Shown here one piece after another: positions 52,034 to 59,609 of a stretch of 64,000 bases of DNA. Position 1 is the stretch's first letter, and each line of letters begins with the position of its first letter. The notes under the pieces were generated by a model that searched no databases, was not told where the DNA came from, and saw nothing but the letters and a program-made list of their open reading frames with translations. This DNA comes from Sphingopyxis sp. 113P3 (GTDB lineage Bacteria; Pseudomonadota; Alphaproteobacteria; Sphingomonadales; Sphingomonadaceae): positions 2,947,501 to 3,011,500 of the forward strand of contig NZ_CP009452.1 of the NCBI RefSeq assembly GCF_001278035.1, given 5' to 3'. Made by a program: the position numbers and the translations under genes.

Positions 52034-52963
52034 ATGGATGTTCGACAAATGCGGTACCTCGTGGCACTCGCCGACGAGCTCAACTTCACGCGCGCGGCGA
52101 AGCGCTGCAACGTCTCGCAGCCACCTTTCAGCCGGGCGATCCGCGATCTTGAGGAAGAGCTCGGCGCGCGATTGTTCGAGCGCGACAAGCACCGCGTATC
52201 ACTGACACCCGTTGGCGCCGGCGTCGTGGCGGACGCACGGCGCATTCTCGCCATGCTTGACGAGAGCCAGGAACGCGCTCGGCGCGCGGCCCGGGGATTG
52301 CAGGGCACGCTCGCAATCGGCTTCGGGGGGTCAACCGTCTATTCGCTCCTGCCAGCCCTCGTGCGCAACTTCCGAGCCGAGGTGAAAGAGGTCGAAATCC
52401 GATTTCGTGCCATGGCGGTGCTGAGCCAGATCGACGCGCTCCGCGCAGGCGAAATCGATCTTGGGATCGTTCGCCTCCCCGTACACGACGAGGTGATCGA
52501 AACGCGCCTCGTCCACCGCGAACCGCTCGCGGTAGCCCTGCCTCCCGGCCACGTCCTGCTGAAGAACCGATCGCCTGTCTCGATCGGTCAGCTTGCGACG
52601 AGCCGCTTCGTAACCTATCAGCCGATGCGCGGCTTCAACTATCACGCTGATCTGCATGCGCTTTGCCGCCTCGCCGGTTTCACGCCCGACATCGCGCACG
52701 AGGCCCCCTCGACCGAAGCCGTGATCGGGATCGTCGCGTGCGGCGAAGGCGTGGCGCTTGTCCCCGCCTCGGCGGAACGATTGCACATGGAAGGGGTGGC
52801 CTTTCAGCCGCTCGACACAAGCGGACTTCCCGATCGCCTTTCGATGGTCGAGTTTGCGCTCGCATGGCGCAAGGACAATCCCACGCCCGCGACGATCGAG
52901 TTCGTCGACAGGACGACAGAATGGCTGGCGTCGTCGGAAACCGGGCATCTTCCCGTCGCCTAG
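52034..52963 (+). CDS. LysR-family transcriptional regulator (CatM/BenM-like)
   Basis: This 309-residue regulator has an N-terminal winged helix (ELNFTRAAKRCNVSQPPFSRAIRDLEEELG in its usual place, residues about 15-45) and a periplasmic-binding-like effector domain. Its start MDVRQMRYL is typical of the CatM/CbnR group. ATG at 52034 is preferred over an earlier ATG at 52028 or TTG at 52010 for that reason; no clear ribosome site is seen. Boxes of the form ATAC-N7-GTAT lie at its own start and before the next two plus-strand transcription units, so it probably activates the 53087-58239 lower pathway in response to an intermediate. Confidence 0.9.
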   Translation: MDVRQMRYLVALADELNFTRAAKRCNVSQPPFSRAIRDLEEELGARLFERDKHRVSLTPVGAGVVADARRILAMLDESQERARRAARGLQGTLAIGFGGSTVYSLLPALVRNFRAEVKEVEIRFRAMAVLSQIDALRAGEIDLGIVRLPVHDEVIETRLVHREPLAVALPPGHVLLKNRSPVSIGQLATSRFVTYQPMRGFNYHADLHALCRLAGFTPDIAHEAPSTEAVIGIVACGEGVALVPASAERLHMEGVAFQPLDTSGLPDRLSMVEFALAWRKDNPTPATIEFVDRTTEWLASSETGHLPVA

Positions 52964-52976
52964 GAACGTTCCGGTT

Positions 52977-52991
52977 ATACGGACAGGGTAT
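52977..52991. promoter_or_regulatory. LysR-type box ATAC-N7-GTAT before the dienelactone hydrolase gene
   Basis: ATAC-GGACAGG-GTAT lies 96 bases before the hydrolase start and 14 bases after the LysR stop. The form is identical to the boxes at 52015 and 53837. The position fits the activation site of a LysR-controlled promoter. Confidence 0.55.
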
Positions 52992-53086
52992 CACCGCTCG
53001 GTAAAAAATGTATTTTTCGCTCTCATCGGGGAGCGGTAGGGGTAAAGCCGGTCGCGCTACCGCGCTCTCAACCGAGGATGGCGATA

Positions 53087-53782
53087 ATGAAACCCCCGAG
53101 CATTCAGGTCCGCAGTGAGGACGGCGAATTCGCAGCCTATCTGGCAGCACCCGCGCGCCCCAACGGCGTCGCGATCGTCGTTTTGCAGGAAATCTTCGGC
53201 GTCAATGCGAATATCCGTGCGATTGCCGACGGCTACGCGCAGAGAGGATTTACGGTCGTGGCGCCGGACCTCTTCTGGCGCAGTGGGCAGGGCATTGAGC
53301 TCGACCCCTCCTCGGAGACGGACAAGGCGGAGGCGCTCGAGCTGATGAAGCAGCTCGACAGGAACCAGGCGGTGTCCGATGGCGCCGCGGCTCTTCGCGA
53401 ACTGCGCAATCGGATCCCGGGACTGAAGCATAGCGCCGCGGTAGGCTATTGCTTCGGCGGCGCCATATCCTATCTCATGGCCGCGCGCGGGATCGTCGAT
53501 GTCGGCGTCGCCTATTATGGTACCGGGATTCACACGCTCCTCGATGAGATGGCGGCGCCGAAGGGTCGACTGCTTCTGCATATCGCCGGCGACGATTATC
53601 TATGCCCCGAGGAGGCGCAGCGGAAAATTGTAGACGCGGCGGCGCAGGCGGGCGCCCAAGTCATTGTCCACCCGTCCGTCGGGCACGCTTTCGCGCGCGT
53701 CGGTGGCGACGCCTATGACCGCGAGGCAGCGGAACGCGCAGACAGTGCGACCCAGGCCCTGCTCGCTTCTCTCATAAGCTGA
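53087..53782 (+). CDS. Dienelactone hydrolase family protein
   Basis: This 231-residue alpha/beta hydrolase has the Cys nucleophile at 122 (GYCFGG), Asp170 (GDDYLC) and His200 (GHAF), with the Glu36 (QEIFG) that gates Cys in true dienelactone hydrolases. The family opens the lactone made during catechol and chlorocatechol breakdown. The ATG at 53087 is preferred over 53078 because GAGG lies nine bases upstream of it. It stands alone between two LysR-type boxes, downstream of the LysR gene. A lactone intermediate in this pathway is an inference. Confidence 0.9.
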   Translation: MKPPSIQVRSEDGEFAAYLAAPARPNGVAIVVLQEIFGVNANIRAIADGYAQRGFTVVAPDLFWRSGQGIELDPSSETDKAEALELMKQLDRNQAVSDGAAALRELRNRIPGLKHSAAVGYCFGGAISYLMAARGIVDVGVAYYGTGIHTLLDEMAAPKGRLLLHIAGDDYLCPEEAQRKIVDAAAQAGAQVIVHPSVGHAFARVGGDAYDREAAERADSATQALLASLIS

Positions 53783-53836
53783 GCTTCTGCGAAGGGGATG
53801 CCCCAATAGCCCCCAAGCGTGCCGCCAACCCTTGTA

Positions 53837-53851
53837 ATACCGTTCAGGTAT
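53837..53851. promoter_or_regulatory. LysR-type box ATAC-N7-GTAT before the CMD/cupin operon
   Basis: This is the best of the three boxes: the arms extend to a perfect 9-bp inverted repeat TGTAATACC/GGTATTACA at 53833-53855 with a GTTCA centre. It lies 68 bases before the start of the CMD-family gene, the first gene of the 53919-58239 operon. Confidence 0.65.
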
Positions 53852-53918
53852 TACAGGCAAACGGATAATATATTTCCGGATCGTGAGCGTGGGTGCGATG
53901 CATGCCGCAGAGGTACAT

Positions 53919-54479
53919 ATGTCGGACAAGATCAAACGCCTGTCATTCGAAGAGCTCGCACCGCCCGCGCAGCGCGTGCTGGAGGCACGCGTAAAGCGGC
54001 TTGGTTATCTGGGAGAGTTCTTCCGGTGCACGGGCCATCAGCCGGATATCCTCGTCCCCTTCATGGAAATGACCGAAGCGCTGAAGAAGGCGCTGCCCGA
54101 CCGGCTAACCGAGGTCGGCGCGCTGACGGTCGCGACTGTCATGGGCAATGATTATGAGCGCCATCAGCATGAACGGCTGTCGCGCAATCTTGGCTTCGGC
54201 GAAGCGTGGGTGGCCGCGGTCGAGACGCTGCAGCCCGACACGGCAGACGGCATGTCGGATGAAGAGCGTGCAGTACAACGGCTCGTGATGGCGGCCATCG
54301 AGCGGCGCGGACATGGCGTAGCCGCCGAACTGGACGCGGTGATCGAACTGATCGGTGACAGGCAGGCGCTGGCGGTCCTGTTTCTGATCGGCCGCTATCT
54401 CACTCACGCAATTATCGTCAATGCGCTCGCGCTCGAACCGCCGGTCTCCTCCATTTTCGCAACGGGAGAGGATCAGTGA
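53919..54479 (+). CDS. Carboxymuconolactone decarboxylase (CMD) family protein
   Basis: This 186-residue all-helical protein fits the CMD/AhpD-like family by length and by the segment LTVATVMGNDYERHQHERLSRNLG (quoted as landmarks: MGNDYERHQHE). It lacks the CxxC pair of peroxidase-type AhpD, so a lyase or isomerase role is more likely. The ATG at 53919 has AGAGG five bases upstream; a GTG at 53883 is less likely. It is the first gene of a tight operon and its stop overlaps the next start as GTGA. The substrate is unknown. Confidence 0.8.
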   Translation: MSDKIKRLSFEELAPPAQRVLEARVKRLGYLGEFFRCTGHQPDILVPFMEMTEALKKALPDRLTEVGALTVATVMGNDYERHQHERLSRNLGFGEAWVAAVETLQPDTADGMSDEERAVQRLVMAAIERRGHGVAAELDAVIELIGDRQALAVLFLIGRYLTHAIIVNALALEPPVSSIFATGEDQ

Positions 54480-55489
54480 GCGACCCGATCTGGATTACCG
54501 AGCGTGATGTCGTCGAACTCATGTGCCTGCCGCAGGCCATCGATGCCTTGCGGGTGGGCCTTTGCGAAGAGGCGGCCGGCTTCGCAAGGAATATGGTGAA
54601 AACCCACGCCATGTGGGGCGGGCATTCCACCTTGCATGCGATAGGCGCGGTATTTGAACGCAAGGGTGTCGCAGGTACCAAGACCTGGGCGCATACCGAA
54701 GGCGGCGCCATGCCGCTTCTGATCGTGCTCGACGCCGGCACCGGCGACGTACTTGCGATCATCGAGGCCTTTGCTCTTGGACAGATGCGTACCGGAGGGA
54801 TCAGCGGGCTTGCGACCGATATCATGGCGAGGCCCGATGCACGGCGCATGGCGATGATCGGCGCCGGCAAGCAAAGCCTGACCCAAATCGCGGCCGTGGC
54901 AGCCGTACGCCCGCTCGATCGAATCACCGTGTGGAGTCCGACGGCGGCCAAGCGCGAAGCTCTCGCGCGACGGGCCGGAGAAATGCTGCGCATCGAAACT
55001 TTGGCGGCGGCGACGCTCGAGGAGGCGCTCGACAATGCGCAGATCGTGACGCTCGCGACGCGAGCGACGGCGCCTTTTCTTTCCGACGATATGCTGCGGC
55101 CCGGCGCCCATCTGAACGCCGTCGGCGCGATCACGCCGGAGCGGGCCGAATTCGCACCCGAATTGCTTGCGCGTGCGGCCATCGTGTCCGCCGACAGCGT
55201 GCCGCAGGTCCGCAACCTATCCTATGAGTTCATGACAAGTTTCGGGGCAAGCGAGACCGACTGGGCGCGCGTTCAGCCTCTCTGCGACCTCGTCGCTGCC
55301 GAAACTCGGCGGCCTCTGGATGCCGAGCTGACCATTTTCAAGGCGATGGGAATGGGGATCTCCGACCTTGCGCTGGGATCCGCCCTGCTCGAGGCGGCAC
55401 GCGCAGCCGGTATCGGCCGCCCCATACCGCGACCGGTCCGCGTCACCCCTCGCCTCACCGATAAACCAACCGTGGAGCTTGCCTCATGA
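54476..55489 (+). CDS. Ornithine cyclodeaminase/mu-crystallin family protein
   Basis: This 337-residue protein has a Rossmann motif MIGAGKQSLTQIAAV and the N-terminal segment GTKTWAH with the family Lys. Members include ornithine cyclodeaminase, alanine dehydrogenase and ketimine reductase, all handling imine or amino acid substrates with NAD(P). The start is GTG at 54476, overlapping the CMD stop, and its own stop overlaps the cupin start (ATGA at 55486). In a ring-cleavage operon it could reduce or deaminate a nitrogen-containing intermediate; that is an inference. Confidence 0.88.
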   Translation: MSDPIWITERDVVELMCLPQAIDALRVGLCEEAAGFARNMVKTHAMWGGHSTLHAIGAVFERKGVAGTKTWAHTEGGAMPLLIVLDAGTGDVLAIIEAFALGQMRTGGISGLATDIMARPDARRMAMIGAGKQSLTQIAAVAAVRPLDRITVWSPTAAKREALARRAGEMLRIETLAAATLEEALDNAQIVTLATRATAPFLSDDMLRPGAHLNAVGAITPERAEFAPELLARAAIVSADSVPQVRNLSYEFMTSFGASETDWARVQPLCDLVAAETRRPLDAELTIFKAMGMGISDLALGSALLEAARAAGIGRPIPRPVRVTPRLTDKPTVELAS

Positions 55490-56580
55490 CCCAGCCCCTT
55501 TTCATCGATGCCAGTGGTCCACTTCCCGCGAGGGAGGCGCCTTGGGAGCCCATCGTGATCACCAAGGAACAGATCGATGCGGAGATCGAGCGGCTCGCGA
55601 CGATTGCGCGCCCGGCCAATGGCCGCCGCCGCTCTTACATCCAGCATCCCCGCAACGAGCGTTCCATAGGTCTGGCGCCCGGCATTCAGGTGGCTCTCGA
55701 TGTTCTGCTTCCGGGCGAGGAGACAGCGACCTTTCGCCAGAACTCGACCCAGGTGAATTTCGTGATCCGCGGTAGCGGCGAAACGGAAATCAGCGGCCGG
55801 CGCCGCGCAACCGCGCTCCATGACGTATGGAACACGCCCTCGATGCGCATCTATCGCCACAAGAATACCGGCGATGACCTCTATGTGCGGCTCACCTACA
55901 GCAACGGCGCGCTCCTCGACATGATGAACATCCATGTCGTCGAAGAAAACCCCCAACCTTTGCTCAAAAGTATCGACCGGGAGGAGGAGCAATCCGAGCC
56001 GGATGAGCGCCGCAACAGCCCCTACGGGACCTTTGAGCTCAACGAAGAGGGTGCGTGGCTCATGCCCTACGAACGGCTGATCAATCCCCCCTCGGTGACC
56101 AGCCCGGCCCTCTATTGGCCGTGGCAGGACGTGAAGGCCCACCTCGACAAGCTGGAAGCGCTCGGCAAGGATTATATCGGGCGGCGCCTATATCTGCTCT
56201 ACAACCCCATGACCGGCCGCACCAACGGCACGACGCCGAACTTTTTCGCGACAATGACCGTGCGACCGCCCAAGATCGTCGACCGTCCGCACCGCCATTC
56301 CTCTGCTGCGGTAAACTATTATTTCACAGGGTCGGGACGCTCGACCGTCGAAGGTAAAACCTATGAATGGAAGGCTGGCGATCTGATGCTGTCTGCCCCT
56401 GGCTGGGCGGTTCACAACCACGCGAGCTATGACGAGGCGGTTTACGAGCTGACAATTCAGGATCAACCCCTCAACATCGCCATGGAATCGCTGCTTTGGC
56501 AAGAAAGCCTCAAGGAGCCGCCGGCCCTGCTCGGCGCGGAGGAAGGGTTCCGGACAAACCGCGCAGCAGCATCAGCCTGA
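55486..56580 (+). CDS. Bicupin ring-cleavage dioxygenase, gentisate-dioxygenase-like, metal site in C-terminal cupin
   Basis: This 364-residue bicupin resembles the gentisate/salicylate/1-hydroxy-2-naphthoate dioxygenases, which open a ring carrying one OH and one carboxylate, or para-diols. The metal ligands appear only in the second cupin: His269 and His271 (RPHRHSSAA) and His310 or 312 (WAVHNHAS). The first cupin reads TFRQNSTQ where gentisate dioxygenases have HRH, so its site is lost; those enzymes usually keep it there. It overlaps its upstream neighbour by ATGA. An HpaH-like hydratase and an HpaI-like aldolase follow, completing a ring-cleavage route. Confidence 0.85.
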   Translation: MTQPLFIDASGPLPAREAPWEPIVITKEQIDAEIERLATIARPANGRRRSYIQHPRNERSIGLAPGIQVALDVLLPGEETATFRQNSTQVNFVIRGSGETEISGRRRATALHDVWNTPSMRIYRHKNTGDDLYVRLTYSNGALLDMMNIHVVEENPQPLLKSIDREEEQSEPDERRNSPYGTFELNEEGAWLMPYERLINPPSVTSPALYWPWQDVKAHLDKLEALGKDYIGRRLYLLYNPMTGRTNGTTPNFFATMTVRPPKIVDRPHRHSSAAVNYYFTGSGRSTVEGKTYEWKAGDLMLSAPGWAVHNHASYDEAVYELTIQDQPLNIAMESLLWQESLKEPPALLGAEEGFRTNRAAASA

Positions 56581-56582
56581 GC

Positions 56583-57401
56583 ATGGGGGGCGCTTCCACA
56601 CTCGACGATGCGGTCATCCGCGAGGCGGCCACCGCACTGGATGCGGCCGAGCGCGATCGCGTGCAGATCCCCCTTCTCAGCGACGACTACCCCGCGATGA
56701 CGATGAACGATGCGTACGCCATCCAGAGCGAATGGGTACGCCGAAAGCTGGACCGCGGTGATCCGCTGGTGGGATGGAAGATCGGTCTGACCTCGAAAGC
56801 GATGCAGTCAGCCCTCTCGATCGACATCCCGGATTCAGGCTTTCTCCTTCAGAGCATGATGTTCGAAAACGGCGCCAGTATCCCAGCGGGCCGCTTCATT
56901 CAGCCGCGGGTCGAGGCCGAGATTGCCTTCGTCACCAAGGCACCGCTGGCGGCGCGAGGGATCACCGGCGAACAGATAATGGACGCAACGGATTATATCG
57001 TCCCGGCGCTCGAAATACTGGATACCCGCATCACGCGCAGGGATCCGCGCTCGGGCCGATTGCGCACGGTACTCGATACAATAGCCGACAACGCGGCCAA
57101 TGCGGGCGTCGTTCTGGGCGATCCGGTGTCTGATTTCCGCAGCCTCGACTTGCGCTGGGTCGGCGCAATCGTCTCGAAGGACGGCGAGGTCGAGGAAACC
57201 GGTCTTGGCGCCGGCGTGCTGGACGACCCGCTGCGGGCGGTCGTCTGGCTCGCCGAGCGGCTTGCCCAATATGGAGAGACTATCGAGGCGGGACAGATCA
57301 TTCTTTCGGGATCGTTCATCCGCCCGGTGGAAGCTCCTCCGGGAAGCCGTATCAGCGCCGATTTCGGGCCCTTGGGACAGGTTTCCTGCCATTTCGCCTG
57401 A
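56583..57401 (+). CDS. HpaH-like 2-oxo-hept-3-ene-1,7-dioate hydratase (FAH-related)
   Basis: This 272-residue protein resembles HpaH/MhpD hydratases, which add water to 2-hydroxy-dienoates in a Mg-dependent reaction. Landmarks are [13 protein letters not shown], the acidic metal strand [11 protein letters not shown] and [10 protein letters not shown]. Its length matches HpaH (about 267). The ATG at 56583 is two bases after the cupin stop; the ribosome site is weak, so translation is probably coupled. It would act on the cupin ring-opening product and pass a 4-hydroxy-2-oxo acid to the aldolase that follows. Confidence 0.88.
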   Translation: MGGASTLDDAVIREAATALDAAERDRVQIPLLSDDYPAMTMNDAYAIQSEWVRRKLDRGDPLVGWKIGLTSKAMQSALSIDIPDSGFLLQSMMFENGASIPAGRFIQPRVEAEIAFVTKAPLAARGITGEQIMDATDYIVPALEILDTRITRRDPRSGRLRTVLDTIADNAANAGVVLGDPVSDFRSLDLRWVGAIVSKDGEVEETGLGAGVLDDPLRAVVWLAERLAQYGETIEAGQIILSGSFIRPVEAPPGSRISADFGPLGQVSCHFA

Positions 57402-57441
57402 AGTTCGAGGCGAGGGTTTGCTTTCCTCGAAGGGATTATCG

Positions 57442-58239
57442 ATGGCCAATGATTTCAAGACGGCAATCGGCGACCACCGCCCGCAAATAGGTCTATGGCA
57501 GGCCCTCACCTCCCCTTATGCCGCCGAGATATGTGCCGGGGCAGGCTTCGACTGGCTGCTGATCGACGGCGAGCACGCCCCCAATGATATCCCGCTGATC
57601 CTGGCGCAGCTGCAAGCCATCGCGCCCTACGAGGTGGAGCCGGTCGTTCGCCCGCCCATCGGGGACCCGGTCGGCATCAAGCAATTGCTCGACATTGGCG
57701 CCCGCAGCCTGTTGATCCCGATGGTTGAAAGTGCAGAGCAGGCCGGGGAGCTTGTCCGCGCGACGCGCTACCCTCCCGCCGGCATCCGCGGTGTGGGATC
57801 GGCAATCGGGCGGGCCAGTCGCTGGAATCGGAACCCCGCCTATCTTCACACCGCCCAGGATGACATCTGCCTTCTGCTTCAGGTGGAATCGCTCGCAGGA
57901 TTGACCGCGATCGAACAGATCGCCGCTGTGAGCGGTGTCGATGGAATTTTTATCGGACCCTCCGATCTCGCGGCAGCTCTGGGACATCTTGGAAACCCCG
58001 GGCACGAGACCGTGCAAGCGGCCATCGAAGACGCCATCTTGCGGATCAAGAAGGCGGGGAAGGCTGCCGGAATTCTGATCGCAGACGAGGCGCTCGCCCG
58101 GCGCTACCTCGAACTTGGCGCCAGCTTTGTCGCGATTGGAACTGACGTCACAATTCTGGCGCGCGGCGCGGAGAGGCTCGCCGGGCGGTTCAGCAACTCC
58201 GCTGCTCCTCGTGATCCAGGGGCGAAGCTGGTTTACTAA
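57442..58239 (+). CDS. HpaI-like 4-hydroxy-2-oxoheptanedioate aldolase
   Basis: This 265-residue class II pyruvate aldolase of the HpcH/HpaI family has the catalytic His in DGEHAPND, Arg in VVRPP, and the metal-binding Glu and Asp in QVESLAGL and FIGPSDLA. It splits a 4-hydroxy-2-oxo acid into pyruvate and an aldehyde. The ATG at 57442 follows AAGGGA. It is the last gene of the 53919-58239 operon. Its place after the hydratase makes pyruvate plus a semialdehyde the likely end products. Confidence 0.92.
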   Translation: MANDFKTAIGDHRPQIGLWQALTSPYAAEICAGAGFDWLLIDGEHAPNDIPLILAQLQAIAPYEVEPVVRPPIGDPVGIKQLLDIGARSLLIPMVESAEQAGELVRATRYPPAGIRGVGSAIGRASRWNRNPAYLHTAQDDICLLLQVESLAGLTAIEQIAAVSGVDGIFIGPSDLAAALGHLGNPGHETVQAAIEDAILRIKKAGKAAGILIADEALARRYLELGASFVAIGTDVTILARGAERLAGRFSNSAAPRDPGAKLVY

Positions 58240-58370
58240 CAGCCGCCCCGCTCGGCCAATCGGCCGGGGGCCACCATCCGTGGAAAAAGGCAGCGTGCCG
58301 GTGTCTCCCGGCGGCTTCGCTCCCCTAGGTTCGCGCGCTGGAAATAGGATCTGTATCGGTGTAAGAGATA

Positions 58371-58385
58371 CGGAACTGGTGTCCG
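58371..58385. promoter_or_regulatory. Operator-like site CGGA-N7-TCCG before tetR
   Basis: CGGA-ACTGGTG-TCCG, with outer flanks A and T that extend the symmetry, lies 45 bases before the TetR start. It matches the twin sites at 50811-50847. This position fits autorepression by the TetR encoded next. Confidence 0.58.
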
Positions 58386-58430
58386 TTTATAGGGCCACCT
58401 CGTGATATCGACCAGGGACAAGGCACGCGC

Positions 58431-59036
58431 GTGGAACCCGACGCTGAACAATCAGGCGACCGCGACGAGCGGAACCGGCCGATGCGCGCCGACGCTTCGC
58501 GAAATCTCGAATCATTGCTTCATGCTGCGATGAGCGTGTTCGCGGAAGCGGGCGTCGATGCCCCGATGCGGACGATTGCCGCGCGCGCAGGCGTGGGCGT
58601 CGGCACCCTCTATCGCCATTTCCCGCAGCGGTCCGACCTCATCAAGGCGGTTTTGCAGCGTGAAGTCGACGCGTTCGCAGATGCGGCTGGGGCGCTGCTT
58701 TCGACGCGGCCTCCTGGCGAGGCTCTGGCCGAGTGGATGCGCAACCTCGTCGATCTTGTTGCCACCAAGCGCGGCCTTGGCCCGGCCCTTCATTCAGGCG
58801 ACCCCGCTTATCAGGGGCTCCCCGCCTATATTCTCGGAAGGCTCACCCCAGCTTTGCAAAGCATGCTCGATGCAGCGGTTGCCGCCGGGGCAATCCGCGC
58901 TGATGTCGACGCGCAGGAATTGCTGATGGCAGCAGTCAGCCTCGCTGCCCCGGCCGGCGGCGGAGACAAGGCGCAAGGCCGGCGGATGATCGACCTCCTC
59001 GTGGACGGCCTGCGGTTCGGCGCGACCGCCGCCTGA
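58431..59036 (+). CDS. TetR-family transcriptional regulator
   Basis: This protein of up to 201 residues has the TetR helix-turn-helix MRTIAARAGVGVGTLYRHFP near residues 46-65 and a C-terminal helical domain of the short type seen in SbtR-like TetR proteins. The start may be GTG at 58431 or ATG at 58482. A CGGA-N7-TCCG site lies just upstream, and two more lie before the aldo/keto reductase at 50900. I infer autorepression plus control of that reductase. It closes the lower-pathway block. Confidence 0.87.
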   Translation: MEPDAEQSGDRDERNRPMRADASRNLESLLHAAMSVFAEAGVDAPMRTIAARAGVGVGTLYRHFPQRSDLIKAVLQREVDAFADAAGALLSTRPPGEALAEWMRNLVDLVATKRGLGPALHSGDPAYQGLPAYILGRLTPALQSMLDAAVAAGAIRADVDAQELLMAAVSLAAPAGGGDKAQGRRMIDLLVDGLRFGATAA

Positions 59037-59609
59037 CTCTTTCGGTACGGCCTTTTTTTTCTGCCCCTTGTCCAGAGACACGCCCCTATCCCGATGAGCG
59101 TGCGGATCGCCCGTGCAACCTGATCCGAAGCGGGGGTCCGGCCACCTCATCCAGGTCGATATCCGGCGTCGCCACCCCCATTTCACTGTTGCTTTCATGT
59201 CGCACATGCCGGCCCAATCGACGCCTTGCGCAAGGCCGAAGATACAAGAATTTCGCCTTGCGGGGCAAGTTTACGTTGCGGAATCGGTACCTTTTTATCC
59301 TTTGGAGTTGCGCGATATTCTGCCTGTTTACCTTGGTGAACAAGTGACTTGACGCTTTCGTCAACTCGGCGCACCTTTGAGGCATTACAGAGCTCGCCCA
59401 AGCGGGCCGTAATCCGGAGAGGCCGGCGTTTTTCCCCGACGCCGGTGGGAGAGGACGATGACCAGCTCAGCTGGCAGGTGGGATTTAGGCAAACACCGGG
59501 TCAAACGGACCCGGTGCGCTTTGCTGTGCCCGGTCACGCCCCTTCCCCTTACCACAAATTGACGTTGGGCGGTCTCGCACATCGCGGGGCTGAAAAAGGG
59601 AGGCAATAG
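59037..59609. other. Intergenic region upstream of interrupted TonB receptor
   Basis: No gene is supported in these 573 bases. A T-rich run after the TetR stop (59052-59061) has no convincing stem. The part around 59260-59350 is AT-richer and may hold the receptor promoter. A perfect 9-bp hairpin (CACCGGGTC/GACCCGGTG, five-base loop) lies at 59494-59516 within the presumed leader. Confidence 0.5.

Noticed and set aside
59494..59516. Perfect hairpin before the third receptor as a terminator
   Set aside because: No T-tract follows on either strand and it lies in the presumed leader of the receptor gene. It could be a leader structure, but nothing supports a specific role.
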